The notes under the pieces are model-generated. The model saw only the letters and a list, made by a program, of their open reading frames with translations, made no database searches and was not told the DNA's origin. 64,000 nucleotides of DNA, from NCBI GenBank assembly GCA_029718625.1, contig CM056383.1, positions 66,712,849 through 66,776,848 of the forward strand, given 5' to 3'. Both the position numbers and the translations under genes were made by a program. The DNA is from Synaphobranchus kaupii (lineage: Eukaryota; Chordata; Actinopteri; Anguilliformes; Synaphobranchidae). Below, piece after piece: positions 1 to 10,240 of this stretch; the first letter of the stretch is position 1; each line of letters starts with the position of its first letter.

Positions 1-1274
1 AGATGGCAGCTTGTTATCCTGTTTGCACTTTGTGTCTGTTGCTATATAGTGATGGTTGTTTTTAATCAATAAACACGCTTCTCATGAGCTGCTCAAATAT
101 TGTCCAGATTGTATTGTTATTAATCACACAAAAACGAAATGTTTGCGCTTGCCAAAAGCCTCAAAAAACAGGAAATTATATAGATCAACTCTAATGCTAA
201 ACATCAGCCTGCTTTCCATCAAGGTATATCAGCACTGAGCTTTGCAACTGCTATAGCGCTTATATGTATACTGTGTTTCAAACAACATGTAGGCCTATTC
301 TCCACTGGGCAGATTGCTTAAGATTCAAACCTTCTCTAAACGAGCCCAATTCATACTTTTCAGAGTAGTGACTATCATATACTGGAAAATGTCTGCATTG
401 TGAAGAATTAAGACTGATTTTAAAGATAACATTTCAAGATGGTCATGATGGCATTTGAAATGGCACTGTACAGGTAATTGATAAATGTTAATAGTTTGTA
501 TTTAGTTTGTGCAGAACAAGACTTTATTCTCAGCCCCAATTTTATGTAGAAGCAAGCTATTTGTGTAGGTAATATTGATACACCTGAAAATGAAGAAATT
601 AAAACTTTCTTTAGAAACAAAGCAAAATTCTACATTATAGCTCTTTAAAAACAGCACATCTGCTTTCGTTACTGTATACTCCAGAGGGGTGCACAAGGGC
701 CAATCTGCTTTAAGATTTTGTGCCAACTATTTAATTTAATTAGATCAATTACAGTTAATTTAATTATTATTTAATAATTATTATTTAATTAGTGCAATAA
801 TATATTGATCTGAAATTTGCATAAGCACCAGCTACAGCTGTGCACTGCAAGTATAATTCTAAAGATTTTACTGTGCTCAAGTACAGGAGTGAACCAACCA
901 AACTATCAAATTAAAAACAAAACATTTTAAGTTTTCAAAATATTTTTGAGGTCCTTTATGCCCGTGTTTTCAGAGATATGATTATTTGTCTCAGAAAACT
1001 AGTTACAGCCATTTTGGCTTTGCCCTCCCTATAAACAGTTAAAGAAGCGTGCACTTCAGAGGAAGCACGCAACCCGGAGTAGGGAGCGGTCATAAGGGAA
1101 ATGCCTTTGTGCTTTGTGCCGGCCTCATCCTGTCTTTAGGAAAACTAGTGAAAACAAACGGAGAAAAACACGAGAAAGACATGTTAACATTAACTTGAAA
1201 TAGTCAATACAATAATTGTTACTGGTGGTGAGAATGTGTTAACTGGAAGAGGTACATAAAAGGTATTTTCAGCC
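1..1274. other. Upstream flank of gene 1, shared by the array units
   Basis: No coding region is recognised here. From about 480 the stretch resembles the DNA upstream of the first exons at 34756, 44270 and 62028: a TTTAATTATT-rich block near 750-790, the phrase agctacagctgtg near 830, and the block ending in the ATG context at 1271. It is therefore the 5' flank of one repeat unit and probably holds the promoter. A cataaaagg motif sits about 20 bases before the ATG, and ttttcag directly before it could equally be a splice acceptor for an unseen 5' untranslated exon. Confidence 0.6.
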
Positions 1275-1317
1275 ATGGGAGAAAGATTCCGTACGTCGTC
1301 ACCAGATCTGGGACTTG
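1275..1317 (+). CDS. Gene 1 exon 1 (first option)
   Basis: ATG lies in the strong context gccATGG and encodes 14 residues starting MGERFRTSS plus one base, then the donor GTAAGT. The same 43-nt exon recurs at 2713, 20083, 34756, 44270, 52376 and 62028, always ending in the same phase, which is why this start was chosen over internal Met codons of exon 2. The peptide has no recognisable targeting signal. Gly2 would suit N-myristoylation only weakly, because residues 3-4 are Glu-Arg. Confidence 0.75.
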
Positions 1318-4300
1318 GTAAGTTACAGTCTCACATATATACTCAGATGCTGTCATTGACCTTGAAGCACTGTAGGCTTACCTATAAAAAAAAAAATTTG
1401 AAAAAATCCTGCTATTGGTGGCTATTGTTTTACAGAAGTATTTTTTATTGTGTGTGGATTTATTTGTAATGTTCAGATTATTCAGATCATGCCTTGAGGT
1501 CTGAATGTGGAATGTGATTTTTGGGGCTTGGAGAGGAAATGGACACCATTTCATTCCAACAGACTGATATCATTAAAACATGATTTTTATTGACTTATCA
1601 TTGAGTCATCAAGAACTGGAGATACTCATATTAAACGGAGAGCTCTGCACTTTCTAAAGGTGAAAACCTCTTCTTGATGTCTTATTCTGTCTAGGGTTAT
1701 AAGGGGCTCTGAATGATAATTGACTTATGGTAGATGTAATGGCCAGACTTGATTGCAGTCCAAATAATGCACAATTTCCGCATGAACTCATAACATCATG
1801 TATACGTACTTGAAGGGCAGATCCAGAGCTTTCATTTGGTATACATCATGCCTGATGTGAGAATGCAGAATGTGATTTTTACGGCTTTATTTCAAATATA
1901 TGCATATCCTCTCCAACAGGCGTTTTCCATTAAAATATAATTTTGATCAACTTATAATTGAGTCATCAAGGATTGAATATACTCATTTTAAAGAAGAAAA
2001 TCTGCACTTTAAGAAGTTGAAAACCTTATCTTGATGTCTTATTCCAAAAGGGTGATGAGGGACTCTGAAACATGTCTGGTAATGCTATTAGTTTTGATCA
2101 ATTTCTCATATATTTCAAATTTATATTTCATGGAAATTCCGTGCTCAAATGAAACAACATATGACGCCCATTCAGAAACCGTTAAGATTGTATTGATGCG
2201 CATTCCACAGCGAGTGCTGCAAGCATTTGAACTGAGGTCCTTTTTGGCACAGAGCACTATTGGCCATTCCGAGCTTCATTCCGCCGTTCAATTCCGGCTT
2301 TTACCCAGGCCCGTTCGTGTCTACCGTCTGAAAGGCAGCTCAATGCACGTAGCTAACGTGGAAGTTAATCCAGTCAATCGCACCATAGCGATTTAGTTTT
2401 ATGTTGGCAGGGTTCATACACACACAATAGCGGAATTTGCAGAGCTAGCGAGCAAAACGATGGAGCAAACTAAAGCAAACATTAGCTAGCCACCTACAGC
2501 ACTACTTTTGGTTTCCTCCTCAGGAATTGTTCTTGATAAAATATCATGTAATTGTCCCGCAGTCCAAAACCTCTGTTGATATCAGATTTTCGCCCCTGGA
2601 GAAAACACTCGCAGAACATAAGAAAGGAATCAGTTTGTTAACATTAACTTGTTGTAATACTTAACACAATACATGTTACTGGTGGTGTGAGAATGCTCTA
2701 ATTTGAAGAGCCATGGGAGAAAGATTCCTTACATCCTCTCCAAATCTGGGACTTGGTAAGTTACAGAGTCACATTTATACTCAGATATGTCATTCACCTT
2801 GAAGAACTTTCTCTAATAAATATTGTTAACTGAATCCTGCTAGCAGTGGCTACTATTGTTTTACACAGTATTTTGATTGTACGTGAATAAATCTTTAATG
2901 TTCAAATTATTTACTTAAGGTTCAAGGGTTCCTTTCCCTAAAAATGGAAAATAAACAGTTTATCGTGGTTTGGCAGGATACTGTCCATGGAACGAGGGAG
3001 GGGAATGCTTAATGGCTAAGGACACATTATTTGTTCTTATAATATAAACTTCATTCATAAATCCAGGAAAAATAATATGTAAAACAAATCAAATCAAAAA
3101 GCAGCTCCCAAACACAATCAGCTTAGCATTGCTAACATTGCTAACTACAATGGTCTAGTTTCAATATCAATTTTTATTTTTTGAGCATCAATTCTTAAGG
3201 GTAGGCTACTTGTAAGAGTGCCACTGGATATTATGTTTTTCTGATATCATTAAGCGAGCTACTCGCAAACAGTTCACAGACAGCCCCATTGGGTGCCAAA
3301 ATATAAATAAAAATAACTCACAAGAAGTTCAGACTAAAAATGAAAGTCACACTGGTTTAATGTTTTCTTGAAAATTTATTACCTGTCAGCAGTGGCGTCG
3401 CCAGACCTATTTTAGCAGGCTTTAGCCTCCCTAAAATGTACTATAGCCCCCCTAAATATTTTTTGCGCCAATAGTTTTAATCATGACATTTTTTTCAAAT
3501 GGATTTGACAAACTGCGCCACCGAGACTCCAGAACCATAACGCACATCGAGTGCCCGGTACTAGGACCCTGGGGAGGCCGCTATACCCTTAATCTAGTGC
3601 AGCCATTTTGTTTAGAGTGCAGTGTGGTGTGCACACTGAGTTGCGTGGTCGCTCAATTCAAATGACCGCTATAGAGTGTGGGTTGTAGAACATTCTTGTC
3701 TATCGTAGCTCACAATTAAACTCGGTCTATTCCAAAGCAATGCTATCCAATCTTTCCTAAATTATTTAATGTAATTTGGCCCTGGTAATTTTTTTTCCAT
3801 CTTACCATCTGAAGAGAATGTGGTCAAGGGAACTGTATGTGTCACGTAAAACTGTGAAAGGAGAATCATTTATAGTGGAAATAATCCGTGATTCAGATGT
3901 GTTACACTTAGAAATGGAAAAGAGAAATGACTAGCCTATAGGGTATGTGTGAACAATTGTCTGCATCCATTGCTTTGGGATAAAGAATAAAATTATTATT
4001 ATTCTTATTATTGTTTTTTTATTTGGAATATATTTCTATTTGAATAGAAACCGTGGTCCTATACAGAGGCTAGACATTCTTGTGTTCGCAAATAACATTT
4101 TCTATTATTTGACATTTGACTATTATTTGGCGTCATCTGACCCACAGACATACAGTAGGCTACATTACTGGGGCAAACATGTTTGGATAGGTTTGTAAAA
4201 TGCAATAGGCTATTTTCTAGATCAAAATATTTCTCATTTGTATCTGTATTTATTTATTCATCCCCCCTTTCCCTATTGTAAATTAAATTATGTTTATTGG

Positions 4301-7300
4301 TTAAATGTCTGTGAATTGTAGAGAAATTTGTAGCAGCAGTGAACATTTTAAGACCTGTACATTTTCTAAATTAAACTCGACAACAAAGTATAAACATATC
4401 CCTTCTGGAGTGTAATTATTTGTCAACTGTTAAAAACATTCATTGAAATCATATGTTGTTCCATAAGGCAATTTTTGTTAGTTGGCATTTAATGTTTGAA
4501 TGACCACATTCTCTTGAGATGGTAAGATGAAAAAACACAGGGCCAAGTTACATTAAAATAATTTAGGAAAGACTGGATAGCATTGCTTTTGCATAGAGCT
4601 AGTTTAATTCATGTGAGCTACGATAGGCAATGTTGTTTGTTGCAAATTGGCCAAATTTTGATATCAATAATTTTAAAGGCAGGCCTAGTTTTTTCAAAGT
4701 TGGAATTAATGACTTACAGACAGTGCTTTGAAGGCTATGCATGAGTAACCTGGCATTTTTATAACGTTCAAAATGTTTTTTTGTTGAGATATCAGATTTC
4801 ATACTATTTACTCTGCTATAATTAGCCCAGACATTTATGCCATCTCATTTTAGAAAAATTTGTTGATAAACTCGTGAATGACAATTTACTATGTGAAAGC
4901 ATAGCCTACTTGAGCTACATAGAAAATATTTTATTCTAATCTACGAGTGAACCGGCGCTAGGAACCTGTGTATCAGTCTTTCACGGAGGTGCCCACCCAT
5001 AATTAATTATGTCATCTATCTCCATTTGGCATGCAATTTTACCGGTTTCTGTGGGGCTTTACCGTTACCTGGGAATTAGGTATAGCCAACCGCTGTTCTC
5101 CAGCCATAGTTTGCAAATTAGTTGGTTAGCTAAGCTAGTTTCTGTGAATGCATGGGTGGAACCTTCGTGGAAGCTTTCATATGCTTGCAGTTCATTGGAA
5201 AAACCTGTGAACTTTTAATTTGGAAACGTTGTTTCTGAGACTTCCGGTTTTTAACTGTGGCTTCCTGGTCTAGGTTTGCGTTTCTCTCTTTACGAATTCC
5301 AAATTACGGTTACAGTTCTATTTTGGTGCCAAGTATACTGACAAATGGATGTATGTAGAGAATAGAGCACACACTCCTATAATGAGTTCCGCACTACAGA
5401 TAAAAAAATTACGTACACGAATCAGGTTTTACATTTACACTTCAATAAATTTCAGTTATAAATTTAGATTTTACATTTTCAATTTGACTTACATTTGCGA
5501 ATCTCAATTTACGATTTTAAGTTTACATTTGCAATTTGAGTTACATTTGCGAATCTCGATTTACGTTTACAAAGTGTTTAGGCAGCTATCTACCTCCATA
5601 CAGCTCTACTGGGAAAGCAGATTCCAGGAAGAGCTACTCACTCACTTTTGTCTTTCATAGGTGCAGCGTCCCGCTTATCTGAGCTCAGAATTGTGCTCTG
5701 TTGTAATGACCAGTGGAAGAAGAATTTGGCGGTAAACACCATCCTTGGCCGAACAGCAGTTTTGCCGACCCCAACAATAAAGACAGAGGGCAAAGTGGAA
5801 GATAGACATGTTCTTTTTGTCAGTACACCAGACTGGGCAGAATATTTTGCTCAGAACCATTGGAAGCATGTCAAACAGCAGATTGAGGAAGGCGTGTCAT
5901 TATGTCCACCAGGACCACATGCTTTCCTCATGGTCATCCCTTTATGTCCATTCAGAGAGGCAGAGAGGAGGGAAGTGGAGGAACGTCTAGAGCTCTTTTA
6001 TGAATGTATCTGGAGACGTTCAATAGTGCTGTTCTCTGGGAAAGCTCGGTTGGGAGGTAAAACCGTTGAGAAGTATATTAAGGAAGAACCATGCCTACAA
6101 CAGCTTATACAGAAATGTGGGAACAGGTATCATGTGCTCAGCACTGAAAATAGGGAGGAGCTTCTGGAGACAATAGATGTTATGGTGACAGCACATAGGT
6201 GCGCGAGTTTTCAAATGATGGAGGCTTCAGAAGAGATAGAAGAGAAGAAGGCAGTACTGGAAGAAAATGCCAAACAGAGGCTAGTCATGGCGCAGAAAAA
6301 AAGAGCAACACTCAGAAAGACCATTAATGGTGAGTTTTCCACTACATTGTTTGTTATCAGAGTTTATTATCATAGATACAGGGATTTTTCTGTAGAATAT
6401 TTTGATGGATAATATTTTGACTGAAATGTGATGGAAGGAAAAAGCATGCCTGCCCATCTTATCCAAGGCAATTTATGAGGGCATTGGCATCATTCTGTCT
6501 GTTGTCTAGCAAAATTATTCGGATTCAATGGATGAGGTTGCTAGAACATTGTGTACGAATAATTGGCTACCCCTTAGATGAGAATGGCTATGGTGTCTGG
6601 ACATGTACTCTATATTATACTACATTTTCACTGGTATCAACCCCAGATGTTCAACATCTAGAGTGTCTGGAAAGGGAAGTCATAGTTTCTATAGGATTGG
6701 TTTCTTCTAAAAATGCCATATGCAATCTGGTTCTAGCACCTTTAACAATGAGTTATAAGTTACTTGTTGAGGTGGCTTGAATTTCCAGCTCGCCACACCT
6801 ACACAAAGGTATGATTCATCAGAAGTAATTGACCACTGCTTTATTAGAAAAGCACAACCCTGCCTGGAATACCTTCACTCAGGGATACTGAGGATGTTAC
6901 AATCAGTACATTGCTCTTAATGGCATTGTCATCACTGAAATACCAGTAAATGATTATAATTCTCTCTTTCTGTGACAGAGGCAGCGCACAGTTTCTCAGA
7001 TATAACAATGGTTCTCCTGGGAAGATTCTGTGCAGGGAAGTGCTCCACAGGAAACAACATCCTGGGAAAAAAGGCGTTTGACACAACGAGTAACACTTTG
7101 GAGTGTGTGGTGAAGCAGAGTAAAGTGAATGGGAGGATGGTGACTGTGGTCCTAACACCTGGATGGAATAGGGATTTCTCAGGGCAGGAAGACCAGGAAG
7201 ACACACCGAACATTAAAGATATGATAAAGCAAAGCGAGTCCTTGTGCCCCAGCAAACCCCATGCTTTCCTCCTGGTAATACATTGCGACTCGTCCTTCAC

Positions 7301-8601
7301 AGAGACGGACAGGAGGAGAGTGGAGGAACATCTGTCAGTTCTCGGTGAGGAAGCCAGTGAACGCACGTTGGTGCTGTTCACTTGGGGCGACAGACTTGGA
7401 GAGACAGCAATCGAGATGCACATTGAAAGATGGAACAAGCTTCGATGGCTTGTTGATAAGTGTGGTAACTGGTATCACGTTTTGGACAATACAAGCACTG
7501 ATCGCTCTCAGGTCGGAGAACTGCTGGAGAAGGTGGATGAAATGTTGGCTGAAAGTAAACATGCATACGCCACTACAATGTATCAGGAAACCAAACAGAA
7601 GAACAGGGAGCTGAAGGAAATGAACCAAGAGAAAGATAGAGAGGTAATACAGGTGAAAAAAGAGTTAGAACTGAGAAGCCTGGAATCAGATTCGAAGGTC
7701 AGAGATGACGACAGACAACCGAGAACCAAGGAGGAAGACCTGTCGGAAATAATGGATGTGTCCCATTTAGGTGAGTCTTATCTTAATCTTTCTCATGTAC
7801 TACTGTTACTGGATCCATATAAAACAGAGTGAATGGGTCCTTAGACTGTTTCAAAATTGACTGGCTCTGATCTCAATTTCTTCTGAATTTAATTAAAGTA
7901 TTTGCAAAACAATAAATGGAAGACATTTTGAGATAAAAAGGGAAATACCGTCTATACGGATTATGAACTTTTTGCTTGGTTTTGCAGGGAGGGGACAGAG
8001 ACGCCAAGGACAACCGGATCTGCCGTCCAGTGAAGATGAAGAGAAACAGACGGAGGGAGAGCAGGAGCTACAGAGAGAGGAGAAGAAGCTTAGAAACCGA
8101 CACCGAACCGAGCTGGAGGAGTTGGAGAGAGAGTTTGGAGAGGACAGTGCTACGAAAACCTTGGACGAAGCAATTCAGAAACTGTTTAACAGGCTGAAAG
8201 GAGAGACGGGTGTACCCATGAGAGAGCTTGAGGAAGAACTGAAGAGAAAGCTAGAGAAGAAAGCATGGGTGGAGAAGGAAGAAAGGAGGAGGCGGGAGGA
8301 GAAAGAGATTGAGCTAAAGAAGAGGCATAGAAGAGAGATGGAGGCACTCAGACAGCTGTACAGTGAGGAGCCCAGACAGGATGGACAGGGGTACCTGAAG
8401 CCTGGATTGGCCGTTCTGGGGGCAGTAATAGGGGGCATATCAGGGGCTCTGTGGGGTCCAGGTGGGGTGGCTGGGGGAACTACCTTAGGGGCTGTCGTAG
8501 GAGCCCAACTGGGAGATATATTTCGAGGAGGTGACAGACCCAGAGAGAAGAAAGTAAGGGAAAGAAGGATGAGCATGGATGACCCAGGTGGTAATTTTTA
8601 A
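1275..8601 (+). CDS. GIMAP-like gene 1: dual AIG1-domain protein with glycine zipper
   Basis: The predicted join is 1275-1317, 5661-6329, 6979-7770 and 7988-8601 (2118 nt, 705 residues), with GT-AG introns, all in phase 1. Residues 1-14 come from exon 1. Residues about 22-200 form an AIG1-like domain with no P-loop. Residues about 245-430 form a second AIG1 domain with GRFCAGKC at 252-259 (the Ser after the P-loop Lys is Cys), LTPGW at 296-300 where GIMAPs have DTPG, TWGD at 372-375 and a GIMAP conserved box at about 395-405 (CGNWYHV, where the sister genes have CGNRYHV). A Lys/Glu-rich coiled coil follows and then a glycine zipper near the C-terminus. GIMAPs are immune GTPases that dimerise through the G domain and often sit on membranes. 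Both a pseudo-GTPase half and an impaired P-loop are seen here, so a scaffold role is inferred. A second possible first exon lies at 2713-2755. Confidence 0.82.
1490..2075. repeat. Diverged direct repeat in intron 1 of gene 1
   Basis: Two copies, about 1490-1715 and 1847-2075, align along their length. Shared phrases are gaatgtgattttt, ttgagtcatcaag, ctgcacttt and cttgatgtcttattc. The period is near 358 bases. The copies are clearly diverged, so the duplication is older than the gene duplicates. No coding potential is evident. Confidence 0.7.
2308..2598. mobile_element. hAT remnant just upstream of alternative exon 1b
   Basis: This stretch is nearly the same as 14941-15218, the right part of the hAT element before gene 2, and ends in the same ttttcgcccctg followed by gagaaaac. 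The left part of the element is absent. It lies about 115 bases before the alternative first exon at 2713, so it probably forms part of that exon's upstream sequence. Confidence 0.65.
2713..2755 (+). CDS. Gene 1 alternative exon 1b
   Basis: A second copy of the 43-nt first exon, with ATG in gccATGG, 14 codons (MGERFLTSSPNLGL) and one base, then the donor GTAAGT. It would splice to 5661 in the same phase as the exon at 1275. It matches the single first exon of gene 2 (20083) more closely than the one at 1275, and both have hAT-derived DNA just upstream. It is either a true alternative start or a duplicate left by array rearrangement. Confidence 0.55.
3390..3730. mobile_element. hAT end fragment
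   Basis: It begins CAGTGGCGTCGCCAGACC, the same as the outer end of the complete hAT at 20306-22896 but in the opposite orientation, and the inner sequence matches 22570-22896 in reverse complement. No right end with a matching 8-bp duplication was found, so this is an incomplete or decayed copy. The paralogous fragment in gene 2 starts at 23366. Confidence 0.65.
3701..4626. repeat. Inverted repeat with arms of about 130 bp
   Basis: The arm at 3701-3835 (tatcgtagct to gaatgtggtca) is the reverse complement of 4501-4626 (tgaccacattctct to gctacgata), with scattered mismatches. The roughly 665-base spacer has no recognisable content. The right arm is deleted in the gene 2 copy. Confidence 0.75.
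5661..6329 (+). CDS. Gene 1 exon 2: pseudo-GTPase AIG1-like domain
   Basis: The acceptor is tctttcatag and the donor GTGAGT. The 669 nt (223 codons) keep the AIG1 framework: IVLCC for the first strand, NTILGRT after the P-loop, CPPGPHAFLMVIP, IVLFS, and the conserved-box match LIQKCGNRYHV. The P-loop is CNDQWKKNLAVN instead of GxxxxGKS/T, the DTPG motif reads STPDW, and the G4 motif reads SGKAR with no Asp. Nucleotide binding is therefore unlikely. Intron read-through would add only about 27 codons. Confidence 0.88.
6330..6978. other. Intron 2 of gene 1
   Basis: GTGAGT to tctgtgacag, 649 bases. Nothing is recognised inside beyond strong similarity to the same intron in gene 2. Confidence 0.7.
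6979..7770 (+). CDS. Gene 1 exon 3: AIG1 GTPase domain and coiled coil
   Basis: 264 codons. The P-loop-like motif is GRFCAGKCST: the Ser that normally follows Lys and holds Mg2+ is Cys. G3 is LTPGW without its Asp, G4 is TWGD, and the conserved box has CGNWYHV where the other copies have CGNRYHV. The last roughly 65 residues are Lys/Glu/Gln-rich and likely coiled coil. Donor GTGAGT at 7771. Confidence 0.88.
7771..7987. other. Intron 3 of gene 1, with a conserved read-through tail
   Basis: 217 bases. If the intron is kept, exon 3 continues for 20 codons (GESYLNLSHVLLLLDPYKTE) to a TGA. The same short hydrophobic tail is open in the other four copies. Confidence 0.6.
7988..8601 (+). CDS. Gene 1 exon 4: coiled coil and glycine zipper
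   Basis: About 204 codons including TAA. Residues rich in Glu, Arg and Lys form a long helix. Codons at 8419-8516 then encode GAVIGGISGALWG, a Gly-rich linker and GAVVGAQLG, that is GxxxGxxxGxxxG and GxxxGxxxG. This is a classic glycine zipper, suited to helix packing in membranes. A short basic tail follows. Confidence 0.85.
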
Positions 8602-8709
8602 TTAGACTCATGAAACAGACACACATTATGCAGGCTGAATGTGTGCGTCAGTGAAAGAGCAATAATATGATTAGCATCTAGAGTGAAAACCTTCTTTTTT
8701 TTAAATATA
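8602..8709 (+). other. 3' untranslated start of gene 1
   Basis: This short stretch after TAA is shared with the other copies (cacacattatgcaggctgaatgtgtg). The Tc1-like element then interrupts the 3' region at TA 8708-8709. Confidence 0.6.
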
Positions 8710-10240
8710 CACTACTCACAAAAAGTTAGGGATATTTGGCTTTCGGGTGAAATTTATGGAAAATGTAAGTTCACGCTACAGTGATATTATACGTATCATG
8801 AAAGTAGGGCATTTAAGTAGAAGCATGCAATGGTGATTTCCTCATCTCAAACAATTTATTGAAACAAAAGCCAACAACAGTGGTGGGTATACCACAACAA
8901 AAATGTCAATGTCTCAATAACTTGTCATGTGCCCTTGAGCATCAATTACAGCTTGACAACGATGTCTCATGCTGTTCACAAGTCGACTTATTGTCTGCTG
9001 AGGCATGGCATCCCACTCTTCTTGAAGGGCGGCCCTCAGGTCATTGAGGTTCTGGGGTACAGAGTTACGAGCCTCTACACGGTGAGTCAGCTGATCCCAT
9101 AGGTTTTCTATGGGATTCAGGTCTGGAGAAAGTGCAGGCCACTCCATTTGAGGTACCCCAGTCTCCAGCAGCCTTTCCCTAATGATGCGACCTCGATGAG
9201 CTGGAGCATTGTCGTCCATGAAGATGAAATTAGGCCTGTGTTGTTCATGCAGGGGCACAATGACTGGATTAATGATGTTATTCAGGTAGTATGGGCTTGT
9301 CACTGTACCATTCACAAAGTGTAGGGCCGTTCTGTATTGACTAGACACACCTGCCCACACTGTAACACCGCCACCACCAAAGGGTCGTCTGGTGACAACA
9401 GTGGCTGATGCATAGCACTCTCCTTGACGTCTCCAACATCGTTGGCGGCCATCATTTCTGCTCAACGTGAATCGACTTTCATCAGAGAACAGCACTGAGG
9501 CCCACTGGTCCCTCGTCCAGCGTAAATGCTCCCTGGCCCATGCAAGACGATGACGCCTGTGCCTGGTGGTGTGGTCAGGTACCCTTGCAGGTCGTCTAGC
9601 ACGCAGACCACGCTGATGTAAACGGTTTCGAATGGTCTGACGTGACACTTGGGTGCCTCTCACCTCCCTTAAATGTGCCTGGAGTTGAGTGGCATTCATC
9701 ATCCGGTTCCGCAGGGCACTGTTCACAATGAAGCGGTCATCAGTGTGGGATGTGGCCAAAGGACGTCCACTTCTATGCCTTTCTGTGACTCTTCCAGTCT
9801 CTCTGTATCTCTGTTGCAACCTGCTGATGACACTCTGTGACACTCTAAGCTCAGTGGCCACTTCCCTCTGAGAACATCCTGTTTGAAGCCTCGCAATGGC
9901 GAGGTACTGTTGATCAATTGTTAGGTGTCGTCTTGGTCTCATGATGTCAAAATGTGAACAGCATGATGAAGAGGACTGTTTAAATACCAATTCTAATTGA
10001 ACCAGGAAATTTATTGGTCGATTCATGGATCAAACACCTGTTGTGAATTTTGCCGTTCAGCTCCTTGTTAGAGAACAGCAAGTTGTGCAAAAAGTACTGA
10101 AACATTGAATAGTTGGACATGTGCATTCAAAAGTTTAGAGAAGGTCAAATTAATTTCACCTGTAAAGGTTATAGTGCATTTTAGGTTCATCCTGAAATTT
10201 CACCCGAAAGCCGAATATCCCTAACTTTTTGTGAGTAGTG
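8710..10240 (-). mobile_element. Complete Tc1-like transposon
   Basis: The ends are 46-bp inverted repeats starting CACTACTCACAAAAAGTTAG with one mismatch between them, flanked by TA on both sides (8708-8709, 10241-10242). The empty site is visible in the other array units, where ttaaatata runs straight into catgtcccccc (near 27953 and 39948). It carries one intact transposase gene. The near-identical ends and open frame indicate a recent insertion, later than the unit duplications. Confidence 0.95.
8914..9942 (-). CDS. Tc1-like transposase, DD34E, intact
   Basis: 342 residues from the ATG at 9942; an in-frame ATG-less extension to 10026 is less likely because Tc1 proteins usually start near [11 protein letters not shown] basic residues. 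The N-terminal half has two helix-turn-helix segments ([20 protein letters not shown]; then a Tc1 paired-type region). The catalytic residues are Asp in LFSDESRF, Asp in FMDDNAPAH and Glu in NPIENLW, with 34 residues between the second and third. There is no frameshift or internal stop. It cuts and pastes the element by binding the inverted repeats. Confidence 0.95.
   Translation of the reverse strand: MRPRRHLTIDQQYLAIARLQTGCSQREVATELRVSQSVISRLQQRYRETGRVTERHRSGRPLATSHTDDRFIVNSALRNRMMNATQLQAHLREVRGTQVSRQTIRNRLHQRGLRARRPARVPDHTTRHRRHRLAWAREHLRWTRDQWASVLFSDESRFTLSRNDGRQRCWRRQGECYASATVVTRRPFGGGGVTVWAGVSSQYRTALHFVNGTVTSPYYLNNIINPVIVPLHEQHRPNFIFMDDNAPAHRGRIIRERLLETGVPQMEWPALSPDLNPIENLWDQLTHRVEARNSVPQNLNDLRAALQEEWDAMPQQTISRLVNSMRHRCQAVIDAQGHMTSY

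Larger units (their letters stand above)
2756..5660. other. Intron 1 of gene 1, transposon-derived
   Basis: No gene is seen. A hAT-type end, CAGTGGCGTCGCCAG, starts at 3390, and the roughly 330 bases after it are the reverse complement of the right end of the 20306-22896 element. A large inverted repeat follows at 3701-4626. The last part (about 5400-5580) has repeated short phrases of the type tttacatttgcgaat. Most of the intron recurs at about 22905-24902 in gene 2, where roughly 750 bases (4280-5030 here) are missing. Confidence 0.6.

Noticed and set aside
1275..1469. 64-codon frame starting at the gene 1 ATG
   Set aside because: Only the first 43 nt are conserved in the other copies; the rest is intron after GTAAGT.
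5349..5660. Open frame of 103 codons just before gene 1 exon 2
   Set aside because: It is made of short repeated intron phrases (tttacatttgcgaat) and runs into the splice acceptor; no family resemblance.
6932..7438. Long minus-strand open frame over gene 1 exon 3, repeated in the other genes
   Set aside because: It is a shadow of the real + strand exon; the protein has no recognisable domain and the copies follow the exon's conservation.
8175..8576. Minus-strand Ser-rich frame over exon 4 of gene 1
   Set aside because: It is the reverse reading of Glu/Lys-rich coiled-coil codons, a known artefact.
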